Source: Bdellovibrionales bacterium
GTDB lineage: Bacteria > Bdellovibrionota > Bdellovibrionia > Bdellovibrionales > UBA1609
NCBI GenBank assembly: GCA_026713205.1
Contig: JAPOOY010000012.1
Span: 1-14,521 of the forward strand
Length of the DNA: 14,521 nucleotides
Direction: 5' to 3'
This document shows positions 1 through 6,964 of this stretch, in pieces. The notes below the pieces were generated by a model that was given only the letters and a program-made list of their open reading frames with translations, made no database searches and was not told where the DNA came from. The first letter of the stretch is position 1, and each line of letters starts with the position of its first letter. The position numbers and the translations under genes were made by a program.

Positions 1-2
1 CG

Positions 3-773
3 GGAAAAGGAGCTTCTTCATGGGAGTCAGATGAAATGATGGACTTGCCCGATCAAGAGGGAGTGCCAATGGAATTGATGGATTCCTCTTTAAAGGACGC
101 TATTTCTAATGCTTCTCCTGTGTCAGAAACAGCGGCATCTGCCCCGGAACTCTCGTCAAATAATGAATACACTCTTCCGGAGATAGATAAATCAGAGGGT
201 TACGAAATAGAAAAACCCTCTGTTTTTGCTCGTCCGGCAGGGAAAGCTGAGGAAGATAGTTCTGCAATGCAACAAAAACCTGTTGATTCGGAAAAGCCCT
301 CTTCACAAGAGTCCCCTGTTCCAAAGATTTTTATTAAAGAGGACATTGATCTGGATGAAGATACAGCCAATGATTTTGCTCCGGCCGCTTTATCCAGTAA
401 GGCTTCTGCGGATGTGGCGGATACGGAGCAAAATCGCGAAATGATCTTAAAAATCCTCCATGAATATAAAGATACCTTGGAATTTGAAAGTCTTATGGAA
501 AAGGCCCTCAAAAATTATGGAGACAAAATGGTTAAGCAGATTGTCGCCCAGGACAGTCAAAACATTATACAGAAAGCCTTTGCCAGCTATAAGGATACAC
601 CTCAGTTTAAAACGGATATGGGAGATTTTTTGAAAGAATATTTAGAGAAAAACGGGGATATAAAAAAGCAAATGGAAAAAACTTTGATGTCTTTTATCCA
701 GACTCAACTCCCTGTTTTAGCTAAAGAACTGATTGAAACGGAAATAAAAAAACTTCTCAATGAAGAAGGTTAA
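3..773 (+). CDS. Charged protein with PopZ-like C-terminal region (5'-partial)
   Basis: The frame is open to the left edge of the window, so the real start may lie upstream; the first in-frame ATG is at 36 (245 residues from there). The first ~130 residues are acidic, rich in Ser, Pro, Glu and Ala, and probably disordered. From about residue 135 to the end the protein is helical and charged. It contains two similar segments, HEYKDTLEFESLMEKAL and ASYKDTPQFKTDMGDFL, which look like an internal duplication. The end, QLPVLAKELIETEIKKLLNE, resembles the C-terminal helices of PopZ/DUF2497 proteins and the tails of some deltaproteobacterial response regulators. There is no signal peptide or membrane segment, so it is probably cytoplasmic. 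Its stop overlaps the next gene by 14 bp, which implies translational coupling. A polar-scaffold or regulatory role is an inference. The function is not established, and an N-terminal domain could lie outside the window. Confidence 0.75.
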   Translation, partial: GKGASSWESDEMMDLPDQEGVPMELMDSSLKDAISNASPVSETAASAPELSSNNEYTLPEIDKSEGYEIEKPSVFARPAGKAEEDSSAMQQKPVDSEKPSSQESPVPKIFIKEDIDLDEDTANDFAPAALSSKASADVADTEQNREMILKILHEYKDTLEFESLMEKALKNYGDKMVKQIVAQDSQNIIQKAFASYKDTPQFKTDMGDFLKEYLEKNGDIKKQMEKTLMSFIQTQLPVLAKELIETEIKKLLNEEG

Positions 774-1437
774 TGGTTCCCCTCTCGGAGTATCTTTCCA
801 CATAGCGGATTCAGTGAAGGAAAAAAAAAGCTTTCAAATAAAGTCTGAACAGGATTTTATTCTTTTTGGACGGGAATTTTCCAATTCCTTCTTAAAGCCA
901 TCAGCGGATAGAGAAATCATCTGGTTTGCACAGGATGGAGATTGTATTTTAAAAGAACAGATCCCTTTAAGGGTATTTACTTCAGAGGAATCCACAGATT
1001 TTTCGTTTCTCTTGAAATCAGTCAGTTATCTTTCCGGAGCGGCCACTTTAGTTCGGTGTTATGTGGAAAATGCTGGAGACATGACCATTGTTGGTTCAAT
1101 CTCCAAACAAACCCCTTTTCCGGATTGGGAAAAGCAGGCTGTTTATATGGGAGGAGGGGTAACGGATTTTTCCTGTGTCTCTTGTTCATCTGAAAAAAAT
1201 TTCTCATCTCTCGTAAAGAAAAACCCTTCAGCCATTGCTTTGGATGTTTCCGGTTTTTCCGAATCAAACTGCATCACTTATTTGAAAGAGATTCCAAAGG
1301 AAATAAAACGGGGAATCTGCGGCCCGATTCTTCCGGAGGATGTGATAAAGTTTCTCTCTTATCCTTTGGATTTCATCATGCCATCTTTTTTGTTGGGAGA
1401 TTTTCCCTCCGTTAAGATGATTGTGAGTGAGGATTGA
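760..1437 (+). CDS. Degenerate NadC-like (quinolinate phosphoribosyltransferase fold) protein
   Basis: A 225-residue protein, shorter than the roughly 280 usual for quinolinate phosphoribosyltransferase (NadC) or ModD. Residues 85-133 follow the NadC core. LLKSVSYLSGAATLVRCYV matches the family's LQRLSGIATLTRRYV region, SISKQTPFPDWEKQAVYMGGG matches TRKTTPGLRLLEKYAVRVGGG, and RGICGPILPEDVIKFLSYPLDFI near the end recalls the family's final barrel strands. The catalytic parts are lost: the Arg of TRKT is Ser, the His after GGG is absent, and the KDNH segment is missing. An active transferase is therefore unlikely. It overlaps the upstream gene by 14 bp and should be translated with it. A regulatory or structural role next to that protein is plausible but unproven. 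The assignment rests on motif similarity read by eye. Confidence 0.7.
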   Translation: MKKVNGSPLGVSFHIADSVKEKKSFQIKSEQDFILFGREFSNSFLKPSADREIIWFAQDGDCILKEQIPLRVFTSEESTDFSFLLKSVSYLSGAATLVRCYVENAGDMTIVGSISKQTPFPDWEKQAVYMGGGVTDFSCVSCSSEKNFSSLVKKNPSAIALDVSGFSESNCITYLKEIPKEIKRGICGPILPEDVIKFLSYPLDFIMPSFLLGDFPSVKMIVSED

Positions 1438-1505
1438 TTCTTTCCGGAAGATTTTCTGAAACCACATTAAAGAAAATCCAAAAATTTAATAAAATAAAGA
1501 AATTT

Positions 1506-3197
1506 TTATGCGATGGCGCTGGAAAAGCCGGTGGGTATGGCATTTATGAGTTGCTTCGTGTAGTCATGGGAAGGGTTTCTGTAAATTTCTTCTGAGCTGT
1601 TTTGTTCCACCACTCTCCCTTTATGCATTACGGCCACTTGATCGGAAATGAATTTTACCACCGTTAAATCGTGGGAGATAAAAATATAAGTCAGATTAAA
1701 TTTGTCCTGAAGATCTTTTAAGAGATTTAAAATTTGTGCCTGTATGGAAACATCCAAAGAGGATACAGATTCATCACACACGATAAATTCCGGTTGTATG
1801 GAAATGGCTCGGGCAATACAAATTCTTTGCCTTTGACCTCCTGAAAATTCATGGGGATAGCGATGGATCATGTTTTTCTTTAATCCCACCTGCTCCATCA
1901 GCTCTTCTGTTTTGTGGATTCTTTCTTCTTTGTTTTTTCCCACTTTGTGGATAATCATTGGCTCCATAATGGAAGACCCCACAGTCATCCGCGGATTTAA
2001 AGAGGCGTAGGGATCCTGAAAAATAATTTGCATTCTCCGGCGCATATTTTTAAGACTGTTTTTATCCAAAGAGAGAATATCTGTTTTGTCATAAAACACC
2101 TGACCGGCGGAGGGTTCAATCAGACGAAGTAAAGCGCGTCCTAAAGTGGTTTTCCCACTTCCCGATTCACCCACCAATCCCAGAGTTTCTCCCTTTCGGA
2201 TGGAAAGAGAAATATCATCCACGGCTTTAATCCAGGAGACCGGCTTTCCAAAAAAATTCTTTTCCAGAGGAAAGTATTTTTTCAGATTTTTTACTTCCAA
2301 CAAATTTTCTTTTGAGAACTCTCTTTTTATATTTGATTTTAGAGATTCCGGAGAGACCGTTCCTGTTTGAAGGAAATCCTCCACTGTGGGCAGTCGATCC
2401 GTTGTAACATTTAAAGAAGGCCGACAGGCAATCAATCCCTTTGTATAGGGATGTTTCGCTTTTTGAAAAATCTCTCCTGTTTTACCTATTTCCACAATTT
2501 GTCCTTTTTGCATTACAGCCACTGTTTGAGCAATTTCCGCAATAATTCCCAGATCATGAGATATAAATAGCATGCTCATGTTCAGTTTTTTTTGAAGATC
2601 TTTCAGCAATTCCAAGATCTGTTTTTGAATGGTCACATCCAGCGCCGTGGTTGGCTCATCAGCAATCAGTAACTCCGGGCGGCAGGCAATGGCCATGGCA
2701 ATCATGGCTCTTTGCCTTTGTCCTCCACTTAATTCATGGGGATATGAGGAAGCTCTTTTCAGGGGCTCGTCTATTCCCACTTGATCCAACAGTTCCACGG
2801 TTTTTTCCCGCGCTTCTTTTTTAGAGAGATTTTGGTGTAGGATAAGCGCCTCATCAATTTGGTAGCCAATAGTGAAAACGGGATTAAGGCTGGTCATAGG
2901 CTCCTGAAATATCATGGAAATACGGTTTCCTCTCACTTTTCGCATTTGATTTTCTGAGAAAGTCAGGAGATTTTTTCCCTCCAGGACGATTTCTCCACCG
3001 GTTATGTGGCCGGGAGGACTGGGGATGAGTCTCATGAGACTGAGAGCGGTTACACTTTTTCCGCTCCCTGATTCACCCACAAGCCCCAGGGTTTCCCCTT
3101 GAGCGATATTAAAGGAACAGCCCTGAACGGCTTTAACGAACAGGTCTTTGGTCTTAAATTCCACATGAAGATTTTTAACTGAAATTAAAGCTGACAT
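1506..3197 (-). CDS. Oligopeptide/dipeptide-type ABC transporter, fused double ATPase
   Basis: This 563-residue protein carries two complete ABC ATPase domains in tandem, the arrangement of YejF and GsiA, in which one chain supplies both nucleotide-binding sites of a peptide importer. Domain 1 has Walker A GESGSGKS (41-48), signature LSGGQ (156-160), Walker B LLIADEP (176-182) and H-loop His214. Domain 2 has GESGSGKT (343-350), FSGGQ (451-455), FIVCDE (471-476) and His509. Each domain is followed by the HPYTKGL / HDYTKQL tail typical of Opp/Dpp ATPases. All catalytic residues are present, so it should be active at the cytoplasmic face of the inner membrane. No permease or binding-protein gene lies nearby, so the partners are elsewhere and the substrate cannot be named. 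The start ATG at 3197 has only a weak ribosome-binding site. The gene converges on the NadC-like gene. Confidence 0.93.
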   Translation of the reverse strand: MSALISVKNLHVEFKTKDLFVKAVQGCSFNIAQGETLGLVGESGSGKSVTALSLMRLIPSPPGHITGGEIVLEGKNLLTFSENQMRKVRGNRISMIFQEPMTSLNPVFTIGYQIDEALILHQNLSKKEAREKTVELLDQVGIDEPLKRASSYPHELSGGQRQRAMIAMAIACRPELLIADEPTTALDVTIQKQILELLKDLQKKLNMSMLFISHDLGIIAEIAQTVAVMQKGQIVEIGKTGEIFQKAKHPYTKGLIACRPSLNVTTDRLPTVEDFLQTGTVSPESLKSNIKREFSKENLLEVKNLKKYFPLEKNFFGKPVSWIKAVDDISLSIRKGETLGLVGESGSGKTTLGRALLRLIEPSAGQVFYDKTDILSLDKNSLKNMRRRMQIIFQDPYASLNPRMTVGSSIMEPMIIHKVGKNKEERIHKTEELMEQVGLKKNMIHRYPHEFSGGQRQRICIARAISIQPEFIVCDESVSSLDVSIQAQILNLLKDLQDKFNLTYIFISHDLTVVKFISDQVAVMHKGRVVEQNSSEEIYRNPSHDYTKQLINAIPTGFSSAIA

Positions 3198-3277
3198 TTA
3201 AGCTTTAAAGCTAAAGGGTTCAGAGTTTTTTGACAACTGTTATTTCACGGCAGGAGGTCTTCCGTCGTTCTTCAATT

Positions 3278-3394
3278 TAGATTCTTCCGCTTCTGAATTT
3301 TCAGGTTTCTCAATAGAAAGAAGAGTTACACCCTTCTATATTTCTAAAAAGAGCTTATTTCATTAAAATAAAAACCCAAAAATTCAAACTTATA
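3278..3394. repeat. MITE-A copy A0, degenerate, with probable PE remnant
   Basis: Its left half (about 3278-3335, ending TTACACCCT) and right half (about 3354-3394, GCTTATTTC...AAAAACC...TTCAAAC...TATA) align with the halves of copies A1 and A2. Between them lies TCTATATTTCTAAAAAGA where A2 has nothing and A1 has the palindromic element. The flanks of this filler (CCCTTcTATA and AAAAAGaGC) resemble the outermost PE arm ends of A3 (CCCTTTATA and TATAAAGGGC). It therefore looks like the scar left by loss of a PE. It abuts A1, sharing the TATA at 3391-3394. Confidence 0.55.
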
Positions 3395-3609
3395 CTCCTC
3401 CGGTTTGAAAATTTCCGGTTCTTCATAAGAAAAAATACTTACACCCTAACAGCCTATAGGGGTCAAAAATTCAGACATGCGTTTTGCCACAGAGCGACTT
3501 TCAGCCGCATCTGTGTCAAAGCCGAACTCATTTTTGACCCCTATAGGCTGTTATAAAGGGCTTATGTCTCTTAAATAAAAACCGGAAAACTTCAAACACG
3601 ATCGGTATA
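3391..3609. repeat. MITE-A copy A1, carrying palindromic element PE-1
   Basis: A 219-bp imperfect inverted repeat beginning TATACTCCTCCGGTTTGAA and ending TTCAAACACGATCGGTATA. Inside the ends the halves continue to pair (TTTCCGGTTCTT against AAAAACCGGAAAA). The TATA-type ends and absence of an ORF fit a MITE mobilised in trans, possibly by an IS630/Tc1-type transposase that targets TA; that family assignment is inference. The centre is occupied by PE-1. Confidence 0.7.
3447..3553 (+). repeat. Palindromic element PE-1
   Basis: The arms 3447-3470 and 3530-3553 are perfect reverse complements (24 bp), around a 59-nt centre at 3471-3529. The centre holds an inner imperfect stem: TTTG 3483-3486 with CAAA 3517-3520, and CACAGA 3488-3493 with TCTGTG 3510-3515. 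The inner arm is GGGGTCAAAAAT and the outer arm is TAACAGCCTATA. On the right the arm sequence continues as TAAAGGG, but the matching left bases are missing compared with PE-3, where CCCTTTATAACAG is intact. That suggests a 4-nt loss (TTAT) on the left of PE-1. Confidence 0.9.
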
Positions 3610-3730
3610 ATTGGTGTGAATGGAAAATGAGTTTTCATTAGGGAGTATCTTTATTTCAATAAAGCCTTAAAATTTAATTTCGGTCGGTGTAAGATGAGTT
3701 TAAAGAAGAACCCAGACAGGAAAAGTCATT

Positions 3731-4381
3731 ATGCCCAGGACATACAATAAAAAGACAGAATATATGAATCAGGTGTTTAGCTGGCAGGACCCCTGTTTAA
3801 AATCCATTATTCAAATGACGGAAGATAAGCAGGTTTTGCCTATGCAGATAGCCCCTTATGAAGGGCGGATTTTGTATGTGTTGGCGAAGATGGCAAGGGT
3901 GCGAAAAGTGGTTGAAATAGGAACACTTCATGGTTATTCCACTTTTCATTTGGCCCGTGCCCTGCCGGAAGAGGGGGTTATATGGACTTGTGACAAGGAT
4001 GAAGAACGGCAAAAACGAGCTAAAGAGATATTAAAAGAGACGGAAGAATATAAAAAAATACGCTGGATTTCAGGGCCTGCACAAAAAACTCTAAATTCTT
4101 TGAAAAATGAGGGTCCCTTTGACTTGGTCTTCATTGATGCGGATAAGGAAGCTTACGGAGAATATCTTTACTGGGCCGAAAAACATCTCCGTTCAGGTGG
4201 CATTCTTCTTGCAGACAATACCTTTTTATTTGGATCTCTTTATGGAGAGGAGGTACGGGCTGTCTCATCAAAAACCAAAGAAGTGATGAGACAATTTAAT
4301 GCCACCCTCTCTCATTCAAAGGGGTGGATAGGGGCCATGATTCCCACTGAAGAGGGATTGACTGTTGCCGTGAAAATATAA
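3731..4381 (+). CDS. SAM-dependent O-methyltransferase (class I, CCoAOMT-like)
   Basis: A 216-residue protein of the Methyltransf_3 / caffeoyl-CoA O-methyltransferase family. The SAM-binding motif is VVEIGTLHGYST at 60-71, followed by the acidic post-strand residues CDKDEE (87-92). FIDADKEAY (134-142) and ADN (161-163) correspond to the family's metal- and catechol-binding Asp/Asp-Asn residues. The length is normal for bacterial members, and there is no signal peptide, so it is a soluble cytoplasmic enzyme. The methyl acceptor cannot be deduced, since related bacterial enzymes act on catechols or on tRNA (TrmR). ATG 3731 is preceded by AGGAAAA at 3718-3724. A clear terminator follows directly, so it is probably transcribed alone. 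Confidence 0.9.
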   Translation: MPRTYNKKTEYMNQVFSWQDPCLKSIIQMTEDKQVLPMQIAPYEGRILYVLAKMARVRKVVEIGTLHGYSTFHLARALPEEGVIWTCDKDEERQKRAKEILKETEEYKKIRWISGPAQKTLNSLKNEGPFDLVFIDADKEAYGEYLYWAEKHLRSGGILLADNTFLFGSLYGEEVRAVSSKTKEVMRQFNATLSHSKGWIGAMIPTEEGLTVAVKI

Positions 4382-4382
4382 T

Positions 4383-4414
4383 AAGCTCCATAGTCTCGGC
4401 GGGGCTTTGTTTTT
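4383..4414 (+). terminator. Rho-independent terminator after the O-methyltransferase gene
   Basis: Stem AAGCTCC (4383-4389) pairs with GGGGCTT (4401-4407) with one T-G wobble, around an 11-nt loop, followed by TGTTTTT. It begins at the stop codon of the methyltransferase and separates it from the phosphatase gene. Confidence 0.75.
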
Positions 4415-4429
4415 CATTGGAAAAAAAGC

Positions 4430-4458
4430 TTATACAAAGGGATTTTATTTCATATAAT
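4430..4458 (+). promoter_or_regulatory. Candidate promoter for the PP2C-M23 operon
   Basis: A perfect TATAAT -10 box lies at 4453-4458, just after the terminator. The corresponding -35 position (TTATAC, 4430-4435) is poor. Initiation 7 nt past the box would fall at or beside ATG 4465, so the mRNA could be leaderless. No good ribosome-binding site stands before that ATG, which agrees with this. Confidence 0.4.
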
Positions 4459-4464
4459 TACATC

Positions 4465-5193
4465 ATGAACTGCAAAGTTTATAGTACGACCCATGTGGGA
4501 AAAAGACGCAAAAACAATCAGGATTCCATTCTGGTTAATACGGATTTGAATTTATATGCTGTGGCAGACGGTATGGGGGGACATAAGGGCGGAGAGGTGG
4601 CCTCGGCAAAGGCCATTGAAGTTTTGGAAAATTATATGTTGGATGCGGTGAAGAAGAAGAGTTTTTTCCCTGAATTGGCTTTGATGGAGGCTTTTCAGAT
4701 TGCCAGCAATCAGGTGTATTTAAAGAGCCGGGAAAATGAATTGGAGCTGGCCGGGATGGGAACCACTTTGGTGGCTTGTTTTATTTGGAAAAGCAAGATT
4801 TTCTTTGCCAATGTGGGGGATTCGCGAGCTTATTTATTTAGAAATCCTTATTTATGGCGAGTGACAGAGGATCACTCCATAATTAATGAGCAGTTGAAAA
4901 AGGGGCTCATTTCGGAGGATCAAGCCGGTTTACTTGAAGATACCAATGTTATTACACGCAGTATAGGTTTTATGCCGGATGTGGAAGTTGATGTATTTGA
5001 GAAAAAAATCCTGCCAAAAGATTTATTTATGCTGTGTTCCGATGGTTTAAGTGGTATGGTTCCTGATAAGGAGATAAGCGAAATCAGTCAGAACAATTCT
5101 CTGGAAAAAGTGACAGAGAAATACCTGCAACAGGCTCTTGATGCCGGAGGGGATGATAACATATCCATTATTGTTATCTCACCGGAGTTATAA
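4465..5193 (+). CDS. PP2C-family serine/threonine protein phosphatase (Stp1/PrpC type)
   Basis: A 242-residue metal-dependent phosphatase that removes phosphate from Ser/Thr of target proteins. All PP2C motifs are present: RRKNNQDS (14-21, with Gln where the family usually has Glu), DGMGG (35-39), GMGTTL (97-102), ANVGDSRAYL (115-124), TEDHS (134-138), ITRSIG (163-168), CSDGLSG (191-197) and GGDDN (228-232). The metal-binding Asp residues are kept, so it should be active. It is soluble and of normal length for bacterial single-domain enzymes. The frame extends upstream to TTG 4417, but the homologous region starts at MNCKVYSTTHVGKRRKNNQD, so ATG 4465 is chosen. The stop is 3 nt before the M23 peptidase gene, implying one operon. 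No Ser/Thr kinase lies in the window. Confidence 0.93.
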   Translation: MNCKVYSTTHVGKRRKNNQDSILVNTDLNLYAVADGMGGHKGGEVASAKAIEVLENYMLDAVKKKSFFPELALMEAFQIASNQVYLKSRENELELAGMGTTLVACFIWKSKIFFANVGDSRAYLFRNPYLWRVTEDHSIINEQLKKGLISEDQAGLLEDTNVITRSIGFMPDVEVDVFEKKILPKDLFMLCSDGLSGMVPDKEISEISQNNSLEKVTEKYLQQALDAGGDDNISIIVISPEL

Positions 5194-5196
5194 CAG

Positions 5197-6276
5197 ATGA
5201 AAAGACAGAAATATTACACTTTGATCTTTCTTTCCAACAGCACTGGTGCTGTGAAAAAAATCCATTTCCCACAGAAAACCTTAAAGATTTTCCTAACAGG
5301 ATTAGCCTGTTTATTTGCGGCTTTGGTTTTATTTCTTACGGATTACTTTGGTTTGGCTGTTCAACAGATGGAAGTTCGTCATTTAAGGAGTGAAAACCAA
5401 AAATTGAAAAAAGAATTCGCTCTGGTGACGGCGGAATTTCAGGAATTAAAGCAGGATGTTTTTCAATTAAATGACTTTACCCGCAAAATTCGTTTAATTA
5501 CCAATCTTGATGTTTTGCAGGATAATCATCCCCATTTGGGTTATGGAAAGACTTCTTCCCCTTCCAGTTTAATGCAGTTGTCTCATCCGGATCCGGTTCC
5601 CTCTTTGCGCTCTCCTGCAGGGGAACAAAAGGATTCAAAACCATCTTTTCATTCTGTTAAAGAAATCACTTATGGAGAGTTACAGGTGAAAATCAAGGAT
5701 TTAAGGAAAAAAAGTCAATTGGTTAAGCAAAATGCCTGGGATATTTACAGTTCTTTTTTGGAAGACAAAGTGCTGTTAAGCGGAACGCCCAGTATTCTGC
5801 CAGTGCGGGGGGGATGGATCACCTCCCATTATGGTTTTAGAAATGAAACTCTTTATGCCGATCATGACCCTCAATTTCATAATGGGATGGATATTGCCGC
5901 AAAGGCCGGGAGCCCGGTTTTGGCAACAGCGGATGGTTGTGTTCAGTTTATTGGCTATGATGAAGGGGGGTATGGCAAGTTAATAGTCATTGATCATGGC
6001 AGTGATGTGGCGACCTACTATGCTCATCTTTCAGAAGTAAAAATAAAACCTAACCAATCCAAAACCAGGCATTGTGTTAAAAGAGGAGAGGTTATTGGGG
6101 CTGTGGGAAGTACAGGGAAATCCACTGGCCCGCATCTTCATTATGAAGTGCGGGTTTTAGGCACACCCGTTAATCCCAAGTATTATATGCTGGCCGGAGA
6201 TCCTATTACGGGATTAGCCTTATTAGGCATGGGTCGGGGATCTTCCTATTCGCTCTTTCCTTCTTTGAAGAAATAA
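5197..6276 (+). CDS. Membrane-anchored M23 (LytM) peptidoglycan endopeptidase
   Basis: A 359-residue protein with a short cytoplasmic N-terminus, one transmembrane segment (about 29-50), a charged coiled coil (about 55-100), a Ser/Pro-rich linker and a C-terminal LytM/M23 domain (about 200-335). Zinc and catalytic residues are present: HNGMD (His228, Asp232), YAHL (His277) and GPHLHYE (His313, His315). It should therefore be an active endopeptidase cutting stem-peptide crosslinks in the periplasm. The layout matches NlpD/MepM-like envelope proteins that act in growth or division. GGAG at 5182-5185 lies 11 nt before ATG 5197, and only 3 nt separate it from the phosphatase gene. Pairing with a Ser/Thr phosphatase suggests phospho-control of wall remodelling; this is an inference. 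Confidence 0.92.
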   Translation: MKRQKYYTLIFLSNSTGAVKKIHFPQKTLKIFLTGLACLFAALVLFLTDYFGLAVQQMEVRHLRSENQKLKKEFALVTAEFQELKQDVFQLNDFTRKIRLITNLDVLQDNHPHLGYGKTSSPSSLMQLSHPDPVPSLRSPAGEQKDSKPSFHSVKEITYGELQVKIKDLRKKSQLVKQNAWDIYSSFLEDKVLLSGTPSILPVRGGWITSHYGFRNETLYADHDPQFHNGMDIAAKAGSPVLATADGCVQFIGYDEGGYGKLIVIDHGSDVATYYAHLSEVKIKPNQSKTRHCVKRGEVIGAVGSTGKSTGPHLHYEVRVLGTPVNPKYYMLAGDPITGLALLGMGRGSSYSLFPSLKK

Positions 6277-6329
6277 TTTTTTCAGAAAAAATTGCTACTT
6301 TCTATCGTTAAAAAAGCCGGATGTTTTTT

Positions 6330-6378
6330 TATGCCAATCCTATTTGAATTTTTAAGTTTCTCAAATGAAAGAAGAATT
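6330..6378. repeat. MITE-A left-half fragment
   Basis: TATGCCAATCCTATTTGAA starts a left half whose later part (GTTTCTCAAATGAAAGAAGAA) matches 3303-3325 in copy A0. It ends where MITE-B1 begins and no right half follows, so it is probably an older copy cut by B1. Confidence 0.45.
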
Positions 6379-6594
6379 ATACTCCTCTGGTTTGAATTTT
6401 GAGGTTTTTCTTTTGCATAAAGTGAGCCAAGGATGTAATCCTTCTTTCATCCATCTGAAGTATATTCCTCCAGTTTGAAATTTTCCGGTGCTTCATAAGA
6501 AAAAATACTTACACCCTGCTTATGTCTCTTAAATAAAAACCTGAAAATTTCAAGCACGATCAGTATATCTCAAGTTTCAAACCGGAAGAGTATA
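6378..6594. repeat. MITE-B copy B1, interrupted by MITE-A2
   Basis: The left part is 6378-6460, starting TATACTCCTCTGGTTTGAA and containing GCATAAAGTGAGCCAAGGAT then GTAATCCTTCT. The right part is 6568-6594, ending TTTCAAACCGGAAGAGTATA. Together they match copy B2 around 10765-10990. The 107-bp MITE-A2 sits between the parts, bordered by TATA at both ends. B1 has no palindromic element at its centre, where it reads AAAGTGAGCCAAGGATGTAA. Confidence 0.6.
6461..6567. repeat. MITE-A copy A2, empty form without PE
   Basis: A 107-bp inverted repeat from TATATTCCTCCAGTTTGAA to CAAGCACGATCAGTATA. Its halves are nearly identical to those of A1 and A3, but TTACACCCT (6509-6517) joins GCTTATGTC (6518-6526) directly. 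It is the empty comparison for the two filled copies and lies inside MITE-B1. Confidence 0.7.
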
Positions 6595-6640
6595 AATCAA
6601 ACTCTTAGCTCCTAAGGATTTAAAAAACTATGGTGGTTGG

Positions 6641-6964
6641 TTATAGAGTTTCTGTAAAATCGTGACTTTTTAATAGGGATGAATTAGGTCGCTCCTCTCC
6701 CAGCCCCGTATATTTTTCCAGCTGATTGAGACGGGCATTTGTGAGAGCGTAAATGGTTCGGATTTTTTCCACATCCTTATCCACATCATCTGAAGATTTT
6801 TCCATGGAAAGGCGGAGCGCTTCCACAAGATTTCGGATTTGTCCCATACGGGTTTCCAACATTCTGAGATTGGCATGAGTTCGGTTTTGATGGGTTTTAA
6901 AAACTTTCCAGATAAAATAAAGGAAGGGAGCCTGAATGGTGATTAAAAATATGATGTATTCCAC
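6641..6964 (-). CDS. Small membrane-anchored coiled-coil protein, unrecognised
   Basis: A 107-residue protein starting at GTG 6964, with GGGA about 8 nt upstream. Residues 2-22 (YIIFLITIQAPFLYFIWKVF) form one transmembrane segment. Residues about 28-90 are charged and helical with heptad-like hydrophobic spacing (MLETRMGQIRNLVEALRLSM...VEKIRTIYALTNARLNQLEKY), which indicates a coiled coil. The tail is polar. I do not recognise a family. It is monocistronic, lying between a repeat-filled region and the end of the rsmD operon on the same strand. A scaffold or partner role at the inner membrane would fit the shape but is not shown by the sequence. Confidence 0.65.
   Translation of the reverse strand: MEYIIFLITIQAPFLYFIWKVFKTHQNRTHANLRMLETRMGQIRNLVEALRLSMEKSSDDVDKDVEKIRTIYALTNARLNQLEKYTGLGEERPNSSLLKSHDFTETL

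Noticed and set aside
1439..1460. TTCCGGAA palindrome between convergent genes as a terminator
   Set aside because: There is no loop and only an 8-bp self-complementary core, with no proper T-tract.
3201..3212. AGCTTTAAAGCT palindrome upstream of the ABC ATPase gene as an operator
   Set aside because: A short AT-rich palindrome likely to occur by chance. No promoter boxes could be aligned with it.
3447..3553. Reading PE-1 as a CRISPR repeat or an ordinary terminator
   Set aside because: No regular repeat-spacer series exists; the three copies are kilobases apart, and one is inverted. There is no T-run at the stem end, and copies do not consistently follow genes.
6276..6294. A/T-only hairpin after the M23 gene as a terminator
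   Set aside because: The AATTTTTT/AAAAAATT stem has no G-C pairs and is too weak to call.
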